Of a stretch of 53,124 nucleotides of DNA, positions 1 through 7,909 are shown in pieces (position 1 is the first letter of the stretch; each line of letters begins with the position of its first letter). The position numbers and the translations under genes are program-made. The stretch lies in assembly GCA_937885175.1 (NCBI GenBank), contig CAKZZO010000134.1:1-53124 (forward strand), read 5' to 3'. Source of the stretch: an uncultured Treponema sp. GTDB lineage: Bacteria > Spirochaetota > Spirochaetia > Treponematales > Treponemataceae. The notes beneath the pieces were generated by a model, which was not told the origin of the DNA, did not search any database, and saw only the letters and a list, made by a program, of their open reading frames with translations.

Positions 1-130
1 GCTCAACCGCGGGGCTTGCTTGACACGCTGCAACGGTAGCCTTTTTGCTGCACATACATTTCATTTGTCCAGCCGATGTTCAAGTACGATATGTATAATG
101 CGGAGGCCCTGTTGCCTTATGCTGCAATCC

Positions 131-159
131 TTGACCAATTTCTTGCTATACAGTAAAAT
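131..159 (+). promoter_or_regulatory. Promoter of the ornithine carbamoyltransferase gene
   Basis: A -35 box TTGACC (131-136) and a -10 box TAAAAT (154-159) are separated by 17 bp. Only 5 nt lie between the -10 box and the ATG at 165, and there is no Shine-Dalgarno sequence, so the transcript is probably leaderless. Confidence 0.6.
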
Positions 160-164
160 ACCGT

Positions 165-1118
165 ATGATTCAGGCAGAAACTTTTGAGTCTCCGTTTAAA
201 GGACGGTCACTGCTGACATGGGCGGACTACACGCCCGAAGAAATTCTTCAGTTTTTGGATTATGCGATTCTCGTAAAGAAACAGGCTCACGCCGGCGAAA
301 TTCACCAGCGCTTTTTGGGTAAGACCATTGCCCTCATCTTTGAAAAACGCTCTACCCGCACCCGCTCATCGTTTGAAACAGCCTTTGGCGAGGAAGGCGG
401 TCACCCGGTATTTATGTCCACCGCAGACATTCAGCTTGGCGGAAAAGAAAGCATCAAGGACACCGCCCGCGTTCTGGGAAGAATGTTCAGTGCCATTGAA
501 TTCAGAGGATTCAAGCAGGAGCATGTAGAGCAGCTTGCAGAATATTCAGGCATTCCCGTCATCAACGGACTTACGGATGCCTTTCACCCGACACAGGCAC
601 TTGCAGACATTATGACCCTGCGGGAAAACTTTGGAAAACTAAAAGGCCTGCACTGGGTATTCTGCGGTGACGGTCGTAATAACGTTGCCCGTTCCCTCAT
701 GCTCATCAGTGCTAAACTTGGCATCAATTTCTCAATCTTCAGCCCCAAGGAACTCTTTCCTCCCAAGGATATCGTGGACTCCTGCATGGGCTGGGCAGAA
801 AAAAGTGGGGCAAAAATTACGATTTCCGATGAAAAATCAGTTGTAAAAGGAGCCGATTGCCTTTATACTGATGTATGGGTCTCAATGGGTGAAGAAGCCC
901 TCAAAAAAGAGAGAACAAAACTGCTTGCACCCTATCAGGTAAACGCAGAACTCATGGCTGCCACAGGCAAGAAGGATACTATTTTCATGCACTGTCTGCC
1001 AGCCGTTTTGGGCGAAGAAGTTACCGAGGATGTGTTTGAAAGCTCCGCCAGCAAAATTTGGGACGAGGCAGAAAACCGCAAGCATACAATTAAAGCAATC
1101 ATGCTGGCACTGATTTAA
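165..1118 (+). CDS. argF: Ornithine carbamoyltransferase
   Basis: Transfers the carbamoyl group of carbamoyl phosphate to ornithine to give citrulline in the cytoplasm, or runs in reverse in arginine fermentation (then called arcB). The carbamoyl-phosphate loop STRTR is at residues 63-67, FHPTQALAD at about 140-148, and the HCLP loop with the catalytic cysteine at about 276-279. The length of 317 residues is normal for the family. The ATG at 165 is chosen because a good promoter ends 5 nt upstream of it. No other arginine gene is nearby, so biosynthetic and catabolic roles cannot be separated from context. The family call is firm; the symbol argF rather than arcB is a choice. Confidence 0.93.
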   Translation: MIQAETFESPFKGRSLLTWADYTPEEILQFLDYAILVKKQAHAGEIHQRFLGKTIALIFEKRSTRTRSSFETAFGEEGGHPVFMSTADIQLGGKESIKDTARVLGRMFSAIEFRGFKQEHVEQLAEYSGIPVINGLTDAFHPTQALADIMTLRENFGKLKGLHWVFCGDGRNNVARSLMLISAKLGINFSIFSPKELFPPKDIVDSCMGWAEKSGAKITISDEKSVVKGADCLYTDVWVSMGEEALKKERTKLLAPYQVNAELMAATGKKDTIFMHCLPAVLGEEVTEDVFESSASKIWDEAENRKHTIKAIMLALI

Positions 1119-1150
1119 ACGTCAGGCACTGGCATACAAGGAGTTCTAAT

Positions 1151-1570
1151 ATGAAGAAATTTGGTATTATTTCCGCAATCTTGCTCGCAATCACGCTGTG
1201 CACCATTTCTGCAGTAGAGCAGGAATATAAATACGAATTCAAGGAATCAAAACTCAGTTACCATAACGTAACGGTTTACAAGGTTCTTGACCACAAGCAG
1301 GCATACATCGTTATGTACGCAAAGGGACATCGTGACGTAGGAAACATCACCATCCCCAAAAAATGGTACAATGAAAAGCCCGCAAAACTGACATTCCGCG
1401 CACTGCCCAAGGGAATGACTCCCTATATGACAGTCATCAAGAAGGAAGGCTCTTTTGACCGCGTTATCCTGACCATGCCTACAGACAAGGCAAACCTTGC
1501 ATGGGGCGTTGCAGATTCCAGCGTTACGGTAAATGATGCCGACAAAGACTCTTTTGACATCGTTTACTAA
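1151..1570 (+). CDS. Small exported protein of unknown function
   Basis: A 139-residue protein with an N-terminal signal peptide (MKK followed by a hydrophobic run ILLAITLC, likely cut near residue 20) and a mature part rich in beta-strand-like sequence, K and Y. There is no lipobox cysteine, so a periplasmic location is likely. A strong Shine-Dalgarno sequence (AAGGAG) lies before the ATG. It starts 32 nt after argF and ends just before a good terminator, so it may be co-transcribed with argF. I recognise no family; a short conserved treponemal protein is my best description. Confidence 0.75.
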   Translation: MKKFGIISAILLAITLCTISAVEQEYKYEFKESKLSYHNVTVYKVLDHKQAYIVMYAKGHRDVGNITIPKKWYNEKPAKLTFRALPKGMTPYMTVIKKEGSFDRVILTMPTDKANLAWGVADSSVTVNDADKDSFDIVY

Positions 1571-1600
1571 GTAAGAGACAGAGTATTTTACACACATAAA

Positions 1601-1634
1601 AGGGCTGTCGATTTCGGCGGCTCTTATTTTTATT
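1601..1634 (+). terminator. Rho-independent terminator
   Basis: A 10-bp stem with G-U pairs (AGGGCTGTCG at 1601-1610 with CGGCGGCTCT at 1615-1624, loop ATTT) is followed by a T-rich tail. It ends the argF/small-protein unit. Confidence 0.75.
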
Positions 1635-1649
1635 AAACAGGACACTTTT

Positions 1650-2633
1650 ATGCAGATTATCAATGACGCACAGGCAGCAGACTTCTTACATTTTCTTTCC
1701 GCTCACGATTTTTTTTATGTCATCGGCCACAAGGAACCAGATGGCGACTGTATATGCAGTTGTCTGGGCATGGCAGCTCTTCTGGACGCAAAAAAACTGC
1801 CCTATCAGCTTTTGAGTGCAGGTCCCTTTAAGCGTACCGAAATAAGAGACAGGGCAGACCTTTTTACCAATGTCCCCACATTCTTATCTGAGCCGGAACG
1901 AAAAAAGACAGGCCTCATCATCCTCGACTGCTCGGAGATGTCCCGTCTGGGAGAAATTGACGGTGATTTGAACGGGCTTGACACCTTCATCATTGACCAT
2001 CACAAGACTGCAAGCGTTACTGAAAACTGTATCATTGATTCTTCCTCACCAGCCACAGCGGCTCTCATTCAGCAACTGTATGAAAAACTGATTGGAAAGC
2101 CCACCAAGGAAGTGGCCGACCTGCTTTTCTTTGGACTTTCAACAGACACGGGCTTTTTCCGCTTCCTCAAAGAAGATTCCGCGGAAGTCTTTAGGGCAGC
2201 GGCACGTCTGGTGGAGGCAGGTGCAAATCCACGGCAGCTCTATGACAAAATAACAGGCGGAAAGGCCTACTCCACCCGCAAGTTATTGGGCATTATGCTG
2301 AACCGTGCAGAGCGTTACTTTAACAACAAACTGGTTGTTACCTACGAAACCATGGAAGACACCCGAAAATATGGTCAGGAAGGCCGAGACAGCGATGCAC
2401 TCTACTCGCTCCTGCTTGCCTGTGAAGGCGTTGAGGCAGTAGTATTCCTGCGTCAGGAAACAGAGCATAACTGCACGGCCGGTTACCGTTCACGAGATGC
2501 CGTTGACGTAAGTGCCATTGCGGCCAAATTCGGCGGCGGCGGACACAAGAACGCAGCGGGAGGCAGCATCGAAGGCAAAATCGAAACCCTCATTCCCGCA
2601 ATCTGCAAGGAATTTGCAAAAGTCCTCAACTAG
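1650..2633 (+). CDS. nrnA: DHH-family phosphoesterase, NrnA-type oligoribonuclease / pAp phosphatase
   Basis: Likely degrades very short RNAs (nanoRNA) and/or 3'-phosphoadenosine 5'-phosphate in the cytoplasm. Motif I GHKEPDGD lies at residues 26-33, the DHH motif IIDHHKTA at about 113-120, and the DHHA1 signature GGGGHKNAAGG near 295-305. The length of 327 residues fits NrnA. A Shine-Dalgarno AGGA precedes the ATG. It converges on the RNB exoribonuclease gene with only 2 nt between the stop codons, so two RNA-turnover enzymes meet tail to tail. The DHH/DHHA1 family is certain; the precise substrate is inferred. Confidence 0.88.
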   Translation: MQIINDAQAADFLHFLSAHDFFYVIGHKEPDGDCICSCLGMAALLDAKKLPYQLLSAGPFKRTEIRDRADLFTNVPTFLSEPERKKTGLIILDCSEMSRLGEIDGDLNGLDTFIIDHHKTASVTENCIIDSSSPATAALIQQLYEKLIGKPTKEVADLLFFGLSTDTGFFRFLKEDSAEVFRAAARLVEAGANPRQLYDKITGGKAYSTRKLLGIMLNRAERYFNNKLVVTYETMEDTRKYGQEGRDSDALYSLLLACEGVEAVVFLRQETEHNCTAGYRSRDAVDVSAIAAKFGGGGHKNAAGGSIEGKIETLIPAICKEFAKVLN

Positions 2634-2635
2634 CC

Positions 2636-4549
2636 CTAGCAGGGAGCAAAAGTCACTTCAAGCAGGGGCAAATCAATTTTACTGGGTTTGACGGTAATCT
2701 TACCGTTCAAATCCACATCAGGAAGCCCCGCTATCACCGTCTCCATTCCAAGGGAAGGTATGCAAAAAACTGACTGCTTGGACTGCTTATCCACACAGAC
2801 AGCCTCACCTGTCCAATCAGGATTCTGCAGAAGGTACACAAGCGTCCAGTGTGTATTGCTGGAGCGTTCAGCCTTGCGGGTAGCAAGGGCAGCGGCATCT
2901 CCTTCACTCATGCGCATGAGCATTGTTTCCTTGTCAATCAGCGGACGACCGCATAAAAATGCCCGTAACTGTTCATGGGCGATTAAATCCCCATAGCGGC
3001 GAAGGGGGCTGGTTACCTGACTATACATGCCCAAGCCCATACCCGCATGCTGGCTTGGCGTTACGGAAACAGTCCTGCGCCGCATGCACTTTCGCAGGCG
3101 GAATTGTCCTGCAAGCCCCTGGGGAAGATCCTTGGGAATATCGGGGGCTTCCTGACTCACAAAGGGAAAGGGAATGCCATTCTTAAAGGCAAAGCGGGCA
3201 GCCCCCTCGCCTGCCAGAATCATGGCCTCCCGCACTACTTCTGCAGAAAGCGTTTCCCTGCGAGACTCTATCAGTACTTTTTTTGTCTCCGGCTCAACAG
3301 AAATATGCACTTCTGGCATAGAAATCTGCACCGCACCAGCCTTCTGCCTGCGCTGGGCATTCCTCTTTGCAATGGCAAAAAGCGGACTGAGTTGGGGAGA
3401 ATCTTTGAGTTCATCCGCCTTTTCATAGGTAAGCCGCTCTACCGTAACGATTGTCCTCAAAACCGCACAGTCTGCAATATCACCATTTTCATCAAGCGTA
3501 ATTCTAAAACTTAGTGCGCGGCTTTTTGGTCTGAGCCCCAGGGCATAATCTTCAAGGCTGTCTTCACAGAGCATACGGCTCGCACCCTCTGGAATATACA
3601 GGGTCGCTCCGCGGCCGCGGGCAGCCTTATCAATGGAACTGTCTGGCAAAACGGTACTGGCAGGGTCGGCGATGTGCACCCACAGATAAGTGCCGTCAAA
3701 AGCAATCGCATCATCAGGATCGTGAGACCACTGGCTGTCGATTGCATAGGAAATACCGGGCACTTCCGTCCGTTCTTCTTCTGGCGGAGAAGCAAGCCCT
3801 TCACTGGCACTTTTCATGCTCAGCCCACAACGTGACGGATAGGGATTCCGTGTAATTGACCACATGCCCGTGTCCAAAAGCAGTTTATGTGCGCGCTCAG
3901 GAGTTTCCTTTACATGAGCATCATGCATGGTACGGCTCTTATCGCTTTTTCCCAAGGCAAAAGCCTCCACGTCACCCATATATTTTGCATCTTCCGGCAA
4001 ATTAAGTTTTCCCGCCCTGAGACGCTGAATAAAGGCTGCGCGATATTCCTCTGCATGGTCTTTTTCATTTTGTTTTGCCTGCAAGGCTGCAATAACCTCA
4101 GCAGGACGTGGCAAAAATTGTATGTGGCCGTCAAGGATTTTTTCTTCAAAAGACAGGCTTGCCTTTATGGCCGCATACAGTCCCCAGGATTCATCCGCCT
4201 TCAAATCCCCGCGGACAAGGGATGCAAGCTCTGCAAAATCCATGGGGGTTGCCGCCGTTTCTTCATCGCTCAGCAAAAGTTCATGAGTTTCCGCAATCTG
4301 ATTCCGCACCGCACTTCCTTCAGCAGACGCACTGTCTCCAAATGACAGGACTGCATCCAGATTTGTCGCCCCATCCTCAGAAAGCAGCAGCACGTCCTTT
4401 TCGCGGACTTTCTGCGTGGCATAGACAGCCTTTTTTCCAGTGTCAGTTGCACGGCTTGCACACCAGGTAACGACAAATTTATCGCCGTCAGCGAGTTCTG
4501 TTACAAGTGCAGGAGAATTCTTATAGATGACTACGGAATTTTTTTTCAT
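2636..4549 (-). CDS. RNB-domain exoribonuclease (RNase II/R family)
   Basis: A 3'-5' exoribonuclease that hydrolyses single-stranded RNA processively. The catalytic metal-binding motif DSQWSHDPDDA is at about residues 266-276, followed by the typical HIADPAS, and RxGATLYIPEG is recognisable after it. At 637 residues it is RNase II-sized; I do not see a convincing S1 domain at the C-terminus, so I leave the symbol open. I chose the ATG at 4549: an upstream GTG at 4558 is in frame, but the GGTGGGGG it lies in is better read as the ribosome binding site. A promoter lies directly upstream. Confidence 0.88.
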   Translation of the reverse strand: MKKNSVVIYKNSPALVTELADGDKFVVTWCASRATDTGKKAVYATQKVREKDVLLLSEDGATNLDAVLSFGDSASAEGSAVRNQIAETHELLLSDEETAATPMDFAELASLVRGDLKADESWGLYAAIKASLSFEEKILDGHIQFLPRPAEVIAALQAKQNEKDHAEEYRAAFIQRLRAGKLNLPEDAKYMGDVEAFALGKSDKSRTMHDAHVKETPERAHKLLLDTGMWSITRNPYPSRCGLSMKSASEGLASPPEEERTEVPGISYAIDSQWSHDPDDAIAFDGTYLWVHIADPASTVLPDSSIDKAARGRGATLYIPEGASRMLCEDSLEDYALGLRPKSRALSFRITLDENGDIADCAVLRTIVTVERLTYEKADELKDSPQLSPLFAIAKRNAQRRQKAGAVQISMPEVHISVEPETKKVLIESRRETLSAEVVREAMILAGEGAARFAFKNGIPFPFVSQEAPDIPKDLPQGLAGQFRLRKCMRRRTVSVTPSQHAGMGLGMYSQVTSPLRRYGDLIAHEQLRAFLCGRPLIDKETMLMRMSEGDAAALATRKAERSSNTHWTLVYLLQNPDWTGEAVCVDKQSKQSVFCIPSLGMETVIAGLPDVDLNGKITVKPSKIDLPLLEVTFAPC

Positions 4550-4567
4550 AGCCCCCACCGTCTGTAA

Positions 4568-4596
4568 ATTTTAGTAGAAAGCGATAGCAGGGTCAA
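4568..4596 (-). promoter_or_regulatory. Promoter of the RNB exoribonuclease gene
   Basis: On the minus strand TTGACC (4591-4596) and TAAAAT (4568-4573) are spaced by 17 bp, about 18 nt upstream of the start codon at 4549, leaving room for a short leader with a GGTGGGGG ribosome binding site. Confidence 0.65.
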
Positions 4597-4616
4597 GCCC
4601 AAAAAATGCCCGAACA

Positions 4617-4647
4617 TTAAAAAACACCAGTCACTCAGACTGGTGTT
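4617..4647 (-). terminator. Terminator of the ABC ATPase gene
   Basis: A perfect 10-bp stem (4623-4632 with 4638-4647, loop of 5) is followed on the minus strand by a T run (4617-4624). It lies about 20 nt after the ATPase stop codon. Confidence 0.8.
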
Positions 4648-4667
4648 CGTTCAGCAGGTTTCGATGC

Positions 4668-5810
4668 CTACCACTTTCTTTCGATGTTCTCGCAGAGGTT
4701 CGGCTCATCGCCTTCTTTGCCAAAGAACTTTGCCTTTTCCATATCAGGAGAGAAGTTCACGGCATCGCCCAACTGGAAGTCATACTCCGGCGGAACGCGA
4801 GCAACGATTGTCTGTCCCTTTGACTGCAGGAATACATGAGTATCAGCACCCAAGGGTTCCTTGTTAGTAACTTTAAGCTGCATATTGTTTTCTGCAGCGG
4901 GAGCCTGAAGGTACTGCAGGTCTTCCGGACGAATACCGAAAGAAACTTCCTTACCAACATGAGCCTTAAGAGCCTTCTGCTGTTCTGCAGTCGGTGTCAG
5001 AACGAATGAACCTTCATCAGCCAGAATCTTTCCGTCCTTTTCGATGATTTTTACGTTCATAAAGTTCATCGGCGGTGTACCGATAAAGCCTGCAACGAAC
5101 TTGTTAATCGGGTGATTGTAGAGGTAGAGAGGAGCACCAATCTGCTGGATGCGTCCTGCCATTTCTTCACCAGCGTCAGTTCCGCGCATAACGACAATCT
5201 TTGTACCCATAGTCATAGCTTCAATCTGGTCATGGGTAACGTAAATCATCGTTGACTGCAAGCGGTGATGCAGGTCAGAGATTTCAGCGCGCATTGAAAC
5301 GCGGAGCTTTGCATCCAAGTTTGACAGAGGTTCGTCGAACAAGAATACCTTGGGGTTGCGGACGATAGCACGACCGACAGCAACACGCTGACGCTGACCG
5401 CCAGACAAAGCCTTTGGCTTGCGGTCAAGATACTGGGTAAGGTCAAGAATACGAGCAGCCTCGTCTACGCGGCGCTGGATTTCTGCCTTGTCAATTTTGC
5501 GGATTTTAAGGCCGAATGCCATGTTGTCGAAAACAGACATGTGGGGATACAGAGCATAGTTCTGGAAAACCATAGCGATGTTGCGGTCTTTTGGCGGAAC
5601 GTCGTTCATCAACTCACCGTCAATCCACAATTCACCTTCGGAAATGTCTTCCAAACCTGCAATCATGCGGAGTGTCGTTGACTTACCGCATCCAGACGGA
5701 CCGACGAAAACACAGAATTCGCGGTCTTCAATAGTGATGTTAGAATCTTTAACAGCGTGTACGTTGCCGTCATAGATTTTTCCAACATGCTTCAGTTCTA
5801 CCTTTGCCAT
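4668..5810 (-). CDS. ugpC: ABC transporter ATP-binding protein, MsmK/UgpC/MalK type
   Basis: The ATPase subunit of a carbohydrate (or glycerol-phosphate) importer; in many Gram-positives and spirochaetes one such ATPase serves several sugar permeases. Walker A GPSGCGKST is at about residues 36-44, the signature LSGGQRQRVA at 133-142, Walker B VFLFDEP at 152-158, then the D-loop SNLDA and switch histidine in VTHDQ. The C-terminal 130 residues are the regulatory OB-fold (TOBE) part typical of MalK. The ATG at 5810 follows a GGAGG at the right distance; a TTG at 5822 is less likely. No permease or binding protein lies next to it, which fits a shared ATPase. Confidence 0.92.
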   Translation of the reverse strand: MAKVELKHVGKIYDGNVHAVKDSNITIEDREFCVFVGPSGCGKSTTLRMIAGLEDISEGELWIDGELMNDVPPKDRNIAMVFQNYALYPHMSVFDNMAFGLKIRKIDKAEIQRRVDEAARILDLTQYLDRKPKALSGGQRQRVAVGRAIVRNPKVFLFDEPLSNLDAKLRVSMRAEISDLHHRLQSTMIYVTHDQIEAMTMGTKIVVMRGTDAGEEMAGRIQQIGAPLYLYNHPINKFVAGFIGTPPMNFMNVKIIEKDGKILADEGSFVLTPTAEQQKALKAHVGKEVSFGIRPEDLQYLQAPAAENNMQLKVTNKEPLGADTHVFLQSKGQTIVARVPPEYDFQLGDAVNFSPDMEKAKFFGKEGDEPNLCENIERKW

Positions 5811-5841
5811 TTTGGCCTCCAAGGGATTATAGTATATATTT

Positions 5842-5870
5842 ATTATATGACAGCCTTATTCAGAAGTCAA
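5842..5870 (-). promoter_or_regulatory. Promoter of the ABC ATPase gene
   Basis: TTGACT (5865-5870) and TATAAT (5842-5847) are spaced by 17 bp on the minus strand, 31 nt upstream of the start codon. This is a near-consensus vegetative promoter. Confidence 0.75.
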
Positions 5871-5906
5871 ACGAATTTTACAGGAAAAATCAAGAAAAGC
5901 GGAATT

Positions 5907-6704
5907 TTAGAGATGCAAGAAGCCTTTTACCAGGGGTTCTGCAAGCACAAAAAGTACGCTAAAAAGCACGGCAGGAAGATAATTTGCAGTCTTTACCTTC
6001 TTCAAGCCCATTAAATTGATACCAATCAAGATAATCAATGCGCCTCCACTTCCCGTCAACTCGGCTATCATCTGTTCGCTCACATAGGGTGCAATCAGCA
6101 CCGAAAGCAGCGTAAGTGCCCCCTGATAGATAAAAATTGAAATCACGCTAAATGCGGTTCCCACCCCCATCGCCACGGCAAAGCCTATGGAAATAAAGCC
6201 GTCCAAAATGGATTTGAGGAATATAATGGAATAATCATGCTCAATGCCCGCCTTAAAGCTGCCTACAATGGCCATGGCTCCCACGCAAAAGAGCACCGAC
6301 GCATTCAAAAAAGCATAGGCAAAGTTCTTCTGGGGCTTTCCTTTACTAAAGGTGGGGGAAGTCTCCCCCTCGGCTTCAACTGCGTTTCCGCCTACCCCCT
6401 CGCCTAAGGGGCTGCGCCCCTTAAAATCCCCATGCACAAAAATCCGCTCCAAGAATCTACCGAACTGCAGAATCTTTCCGTCAATATCAATAAGCGTGCC
6501 CGCAATGCCGCCCAAAATCAATGCAAGAGCCAGATAGACAACATTCTGATACTTGAATGACATCTGTACGCCCATTACAAAGGAAACAAGACCACAGGCA
6601 AGTTGAATCGCTTCCGTCACTTTTTGCGGTATCTTCTTTGAAAAAAAGAGACCGACCAGACAGCCGACCAAAATAGTAGCGCAATTTACAAATACAGCAA
6701 TCAT
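5907..6704 (-). CDS. DUF554 family integral membrane protein
   Basis: A polytopic inner-membrane protein of the DUF554/YdfK family, of unknown function (sometimes suggested as a transporter). Glycine-rich hydrophobic segments such as ATILVGCLVGLFF, LALALILGGIAGTLIDI and ASVLFCVGAMAIVGS are characteristic. The ATG at 6704 is chosen because the conserved start MIAVFVNCATILVG begins there, with GGTG in front. It follows the BMP gene by 8 nt, so the two are co-transcribed. Oddly, a stretch of about 30 residues (GRSPLGEGVGG to SKGKPQK) in the middle loop is encoded by a palindromic repeat that other family members lack. Confidence 0.85.
   Translation of the reverse strand: MIAVFVNCATILVGCLVGLFFSKKIPQKVTEAIQLACGLVSFVMGVQMSFKYQNVVYLALALILGGIAGTLIDIDGKILQFGRFLERIFVHGDFKGRSPLGEGVGGNAVEAEGETSPTFSKGKPQKNFAYAFLNASVLFCVGAMAIVGSFKAGIEHDYSIIFLKSILDGFISIGFAVAMGVGTAFSVISIFIYQGALTLLSVLIAPYVSEQMIAELTGSGGALIILIGINLMGLKKVKTANYLPAVLFSVLFVLAEPLVKGFLHL
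6332..6432. repeat. Palindromic repeat element inserted in frame in the DUF554 gene
   Basis: About 100 bp made of three small hairpins: CCTTT/AAAGG near 6350, GGGGGA/TCCCCC near 6354-6369, and AAGGGGC/GCCCCTT at 6406-6422. It ends in TTAAAATCCCC. The same end, GGGGATTTTAAGGGG in reverse, occurs in the cyclase gene near 33322. It adds about 30 codons without a stop. Confidence 0.6.
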
Positions 6705-6712
6705 TTTTTCAC

Positions 6713-7909
6713 CTATTCTTCCACGGTAATCACGTCCTGCAGCACATAACAAAAGGTTGGTGCGGACATTTTTGCATTTTCCTTATATTCTTTTCGTAAA
6801 TCATAGGTATCACTTTCATCATAGGGGTTTATGCCCACGTAATTCCCTTGAAAAACATGTACCCTGCCCTTTTTAAAGGCCTGAATCGTTTCTGTAATTT
6901 TTTTCGCCGTGCCCTGAGCCACAATATCTTCGTTCAAGTCAAGCATCTGCACCCAGTTCAGTTCAAAGCCAGCACCGATGTCATTTCCATGCACATTTCC
7001 CTTTATGGACTTTTCTATAGTCTTTTTTTCCAGCATGGCACTGACGGCACCGATTATATAGGGATTCCAGTTGATGCGCGTACTGACGAGAGATGTCTTA
7101 GGGGCAATATTGCGCATGCCCTGATTATAGCCTATGCTGAAGACATTTTGACTTAAATGCTCCTCACAGGCAACGGCAGGACCGTAAGTATCGGAATGCT
7201 GAGAGATAATCACGCATCCTTCTTCAATCAAATGCTCGGCACAGGCCTTTTCCAGGGAAAAACTTGCCCAGGTATAGGTGTAGGCAACGGTCATGGTAGC
7301 AGAAGGAACGATGGAGCGCACCCCCAGCAAAAATGCCGTATAGCCGGAAATCACTTCCGCATAGGGATAGGCACCAACATAACCGATTTTTGCCCCTGTC
7401 TCGGTGATGACTTTTTTTTCGATAAGTTCCTTGAGTTTCATGCCGGCTACAATGCCCGCAACATACCTTCCCTGATAAATTTCTCCCATAAAGGTGTGAT
7501 AGTTTTTGAGCACCGGCTCTTCATGGGCATTATCACCTGTTGCCTGACAAAAGTGCACGAATGGGTATTTTTCAGCATATTCCTTAACAATAAGGGCATA
7601 ACTGTAACTTGACGTAAAAACAAGGTTGCAGCCTTCATTCACCAAATCATCCAGGGCAAGGTCAATCTGGTCTCCGGACACATTAGCCCGCACTACCGTC
7701 CTGATTCGGTCTCCATATTTTTCCTCTACGGCATGTTGCGCACGGATAAAATTGTTTGTGGAAGGAATGCTTTCATCTCCGTCGTACAAAAAGCCAATCG
7801 TCAGGACTTCATTCCGAGACTTTTTGGGATGGAAGAATGCCTGCGAAATCAAGAAAACACTGATAAAAACCACACCGGTAATCAGCGTAAGGACGGCTTC
7901 TCTTTTCAT
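6713..7909 (-). CDS. BMP/PnrA-family periplasmic binding protein, membrane-anchored
   Basis: A member of the basic-membrane-protein family (PF02608), whose known spirochaetal members such as PnrA/TmpC bind purine nucleosides. Family features include TIGFLYDGD at the start of the mature domain, FTSSYSYA and the KIGYVGAYPYAEV strand. The N-terminus has one hydrophobic segment (residues 7-25) but no lipobox cysteine, so it appears anchored by an uncleaved helix rather than by lipid. It overlaps the HD-GYP gene in an ATGA junction, which points to a shared task, most simply ligand delivery to that receptor. No ABC permease is encoded nearby. The family is likely; ligand and partnership are inference. 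Confidence 0.82.
   Translation of the reverse strand: MKREAVLTLITGVVFISVFLISQAFFHPKKSRNEVLTIGFLYDGDESIPSTNNFIRAQHAVEEKYGDRIRTVVRANVSGDQIDLALDDLVNEGCNLVFTSSYSYALIVKEYAEKYPFVHFCQATGDNAHEEPVLKNYHTFMGEIYQGRYVAGIVAGMKLKELIEKKVITETGAKIGYVGAYPYAEVISGYTAFLLGVRSIVPSATMTVAYTYTWASFSLEKACAEHLIEEGCVIISQHSDTYGPAVACEEHLSQNVFSIGYNQGMRNIAPKTSLVSTRINWNPYIIGAVSAMLEKKTIEKSIKGNVHGNDIGAGFELNWVQMLDLNEDIVAQGTAKKITETIQAFKKGRVHVFQGNYVGINPYDESDTYDLRKEYKENAKMSAPTFCYVLQDVITVEE

Noticed and set aside
1..156. Open stretch 40-156 in frame 1 that looks protein-like and ends with TAA
   Set aside because: It follows an in-frame stop at 37, has no start codon with a ribosome binding site, and its end overlaps a good argF promoter. 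It could be the tail of a frameshifted upstream gene, but the window is too short to support a call.
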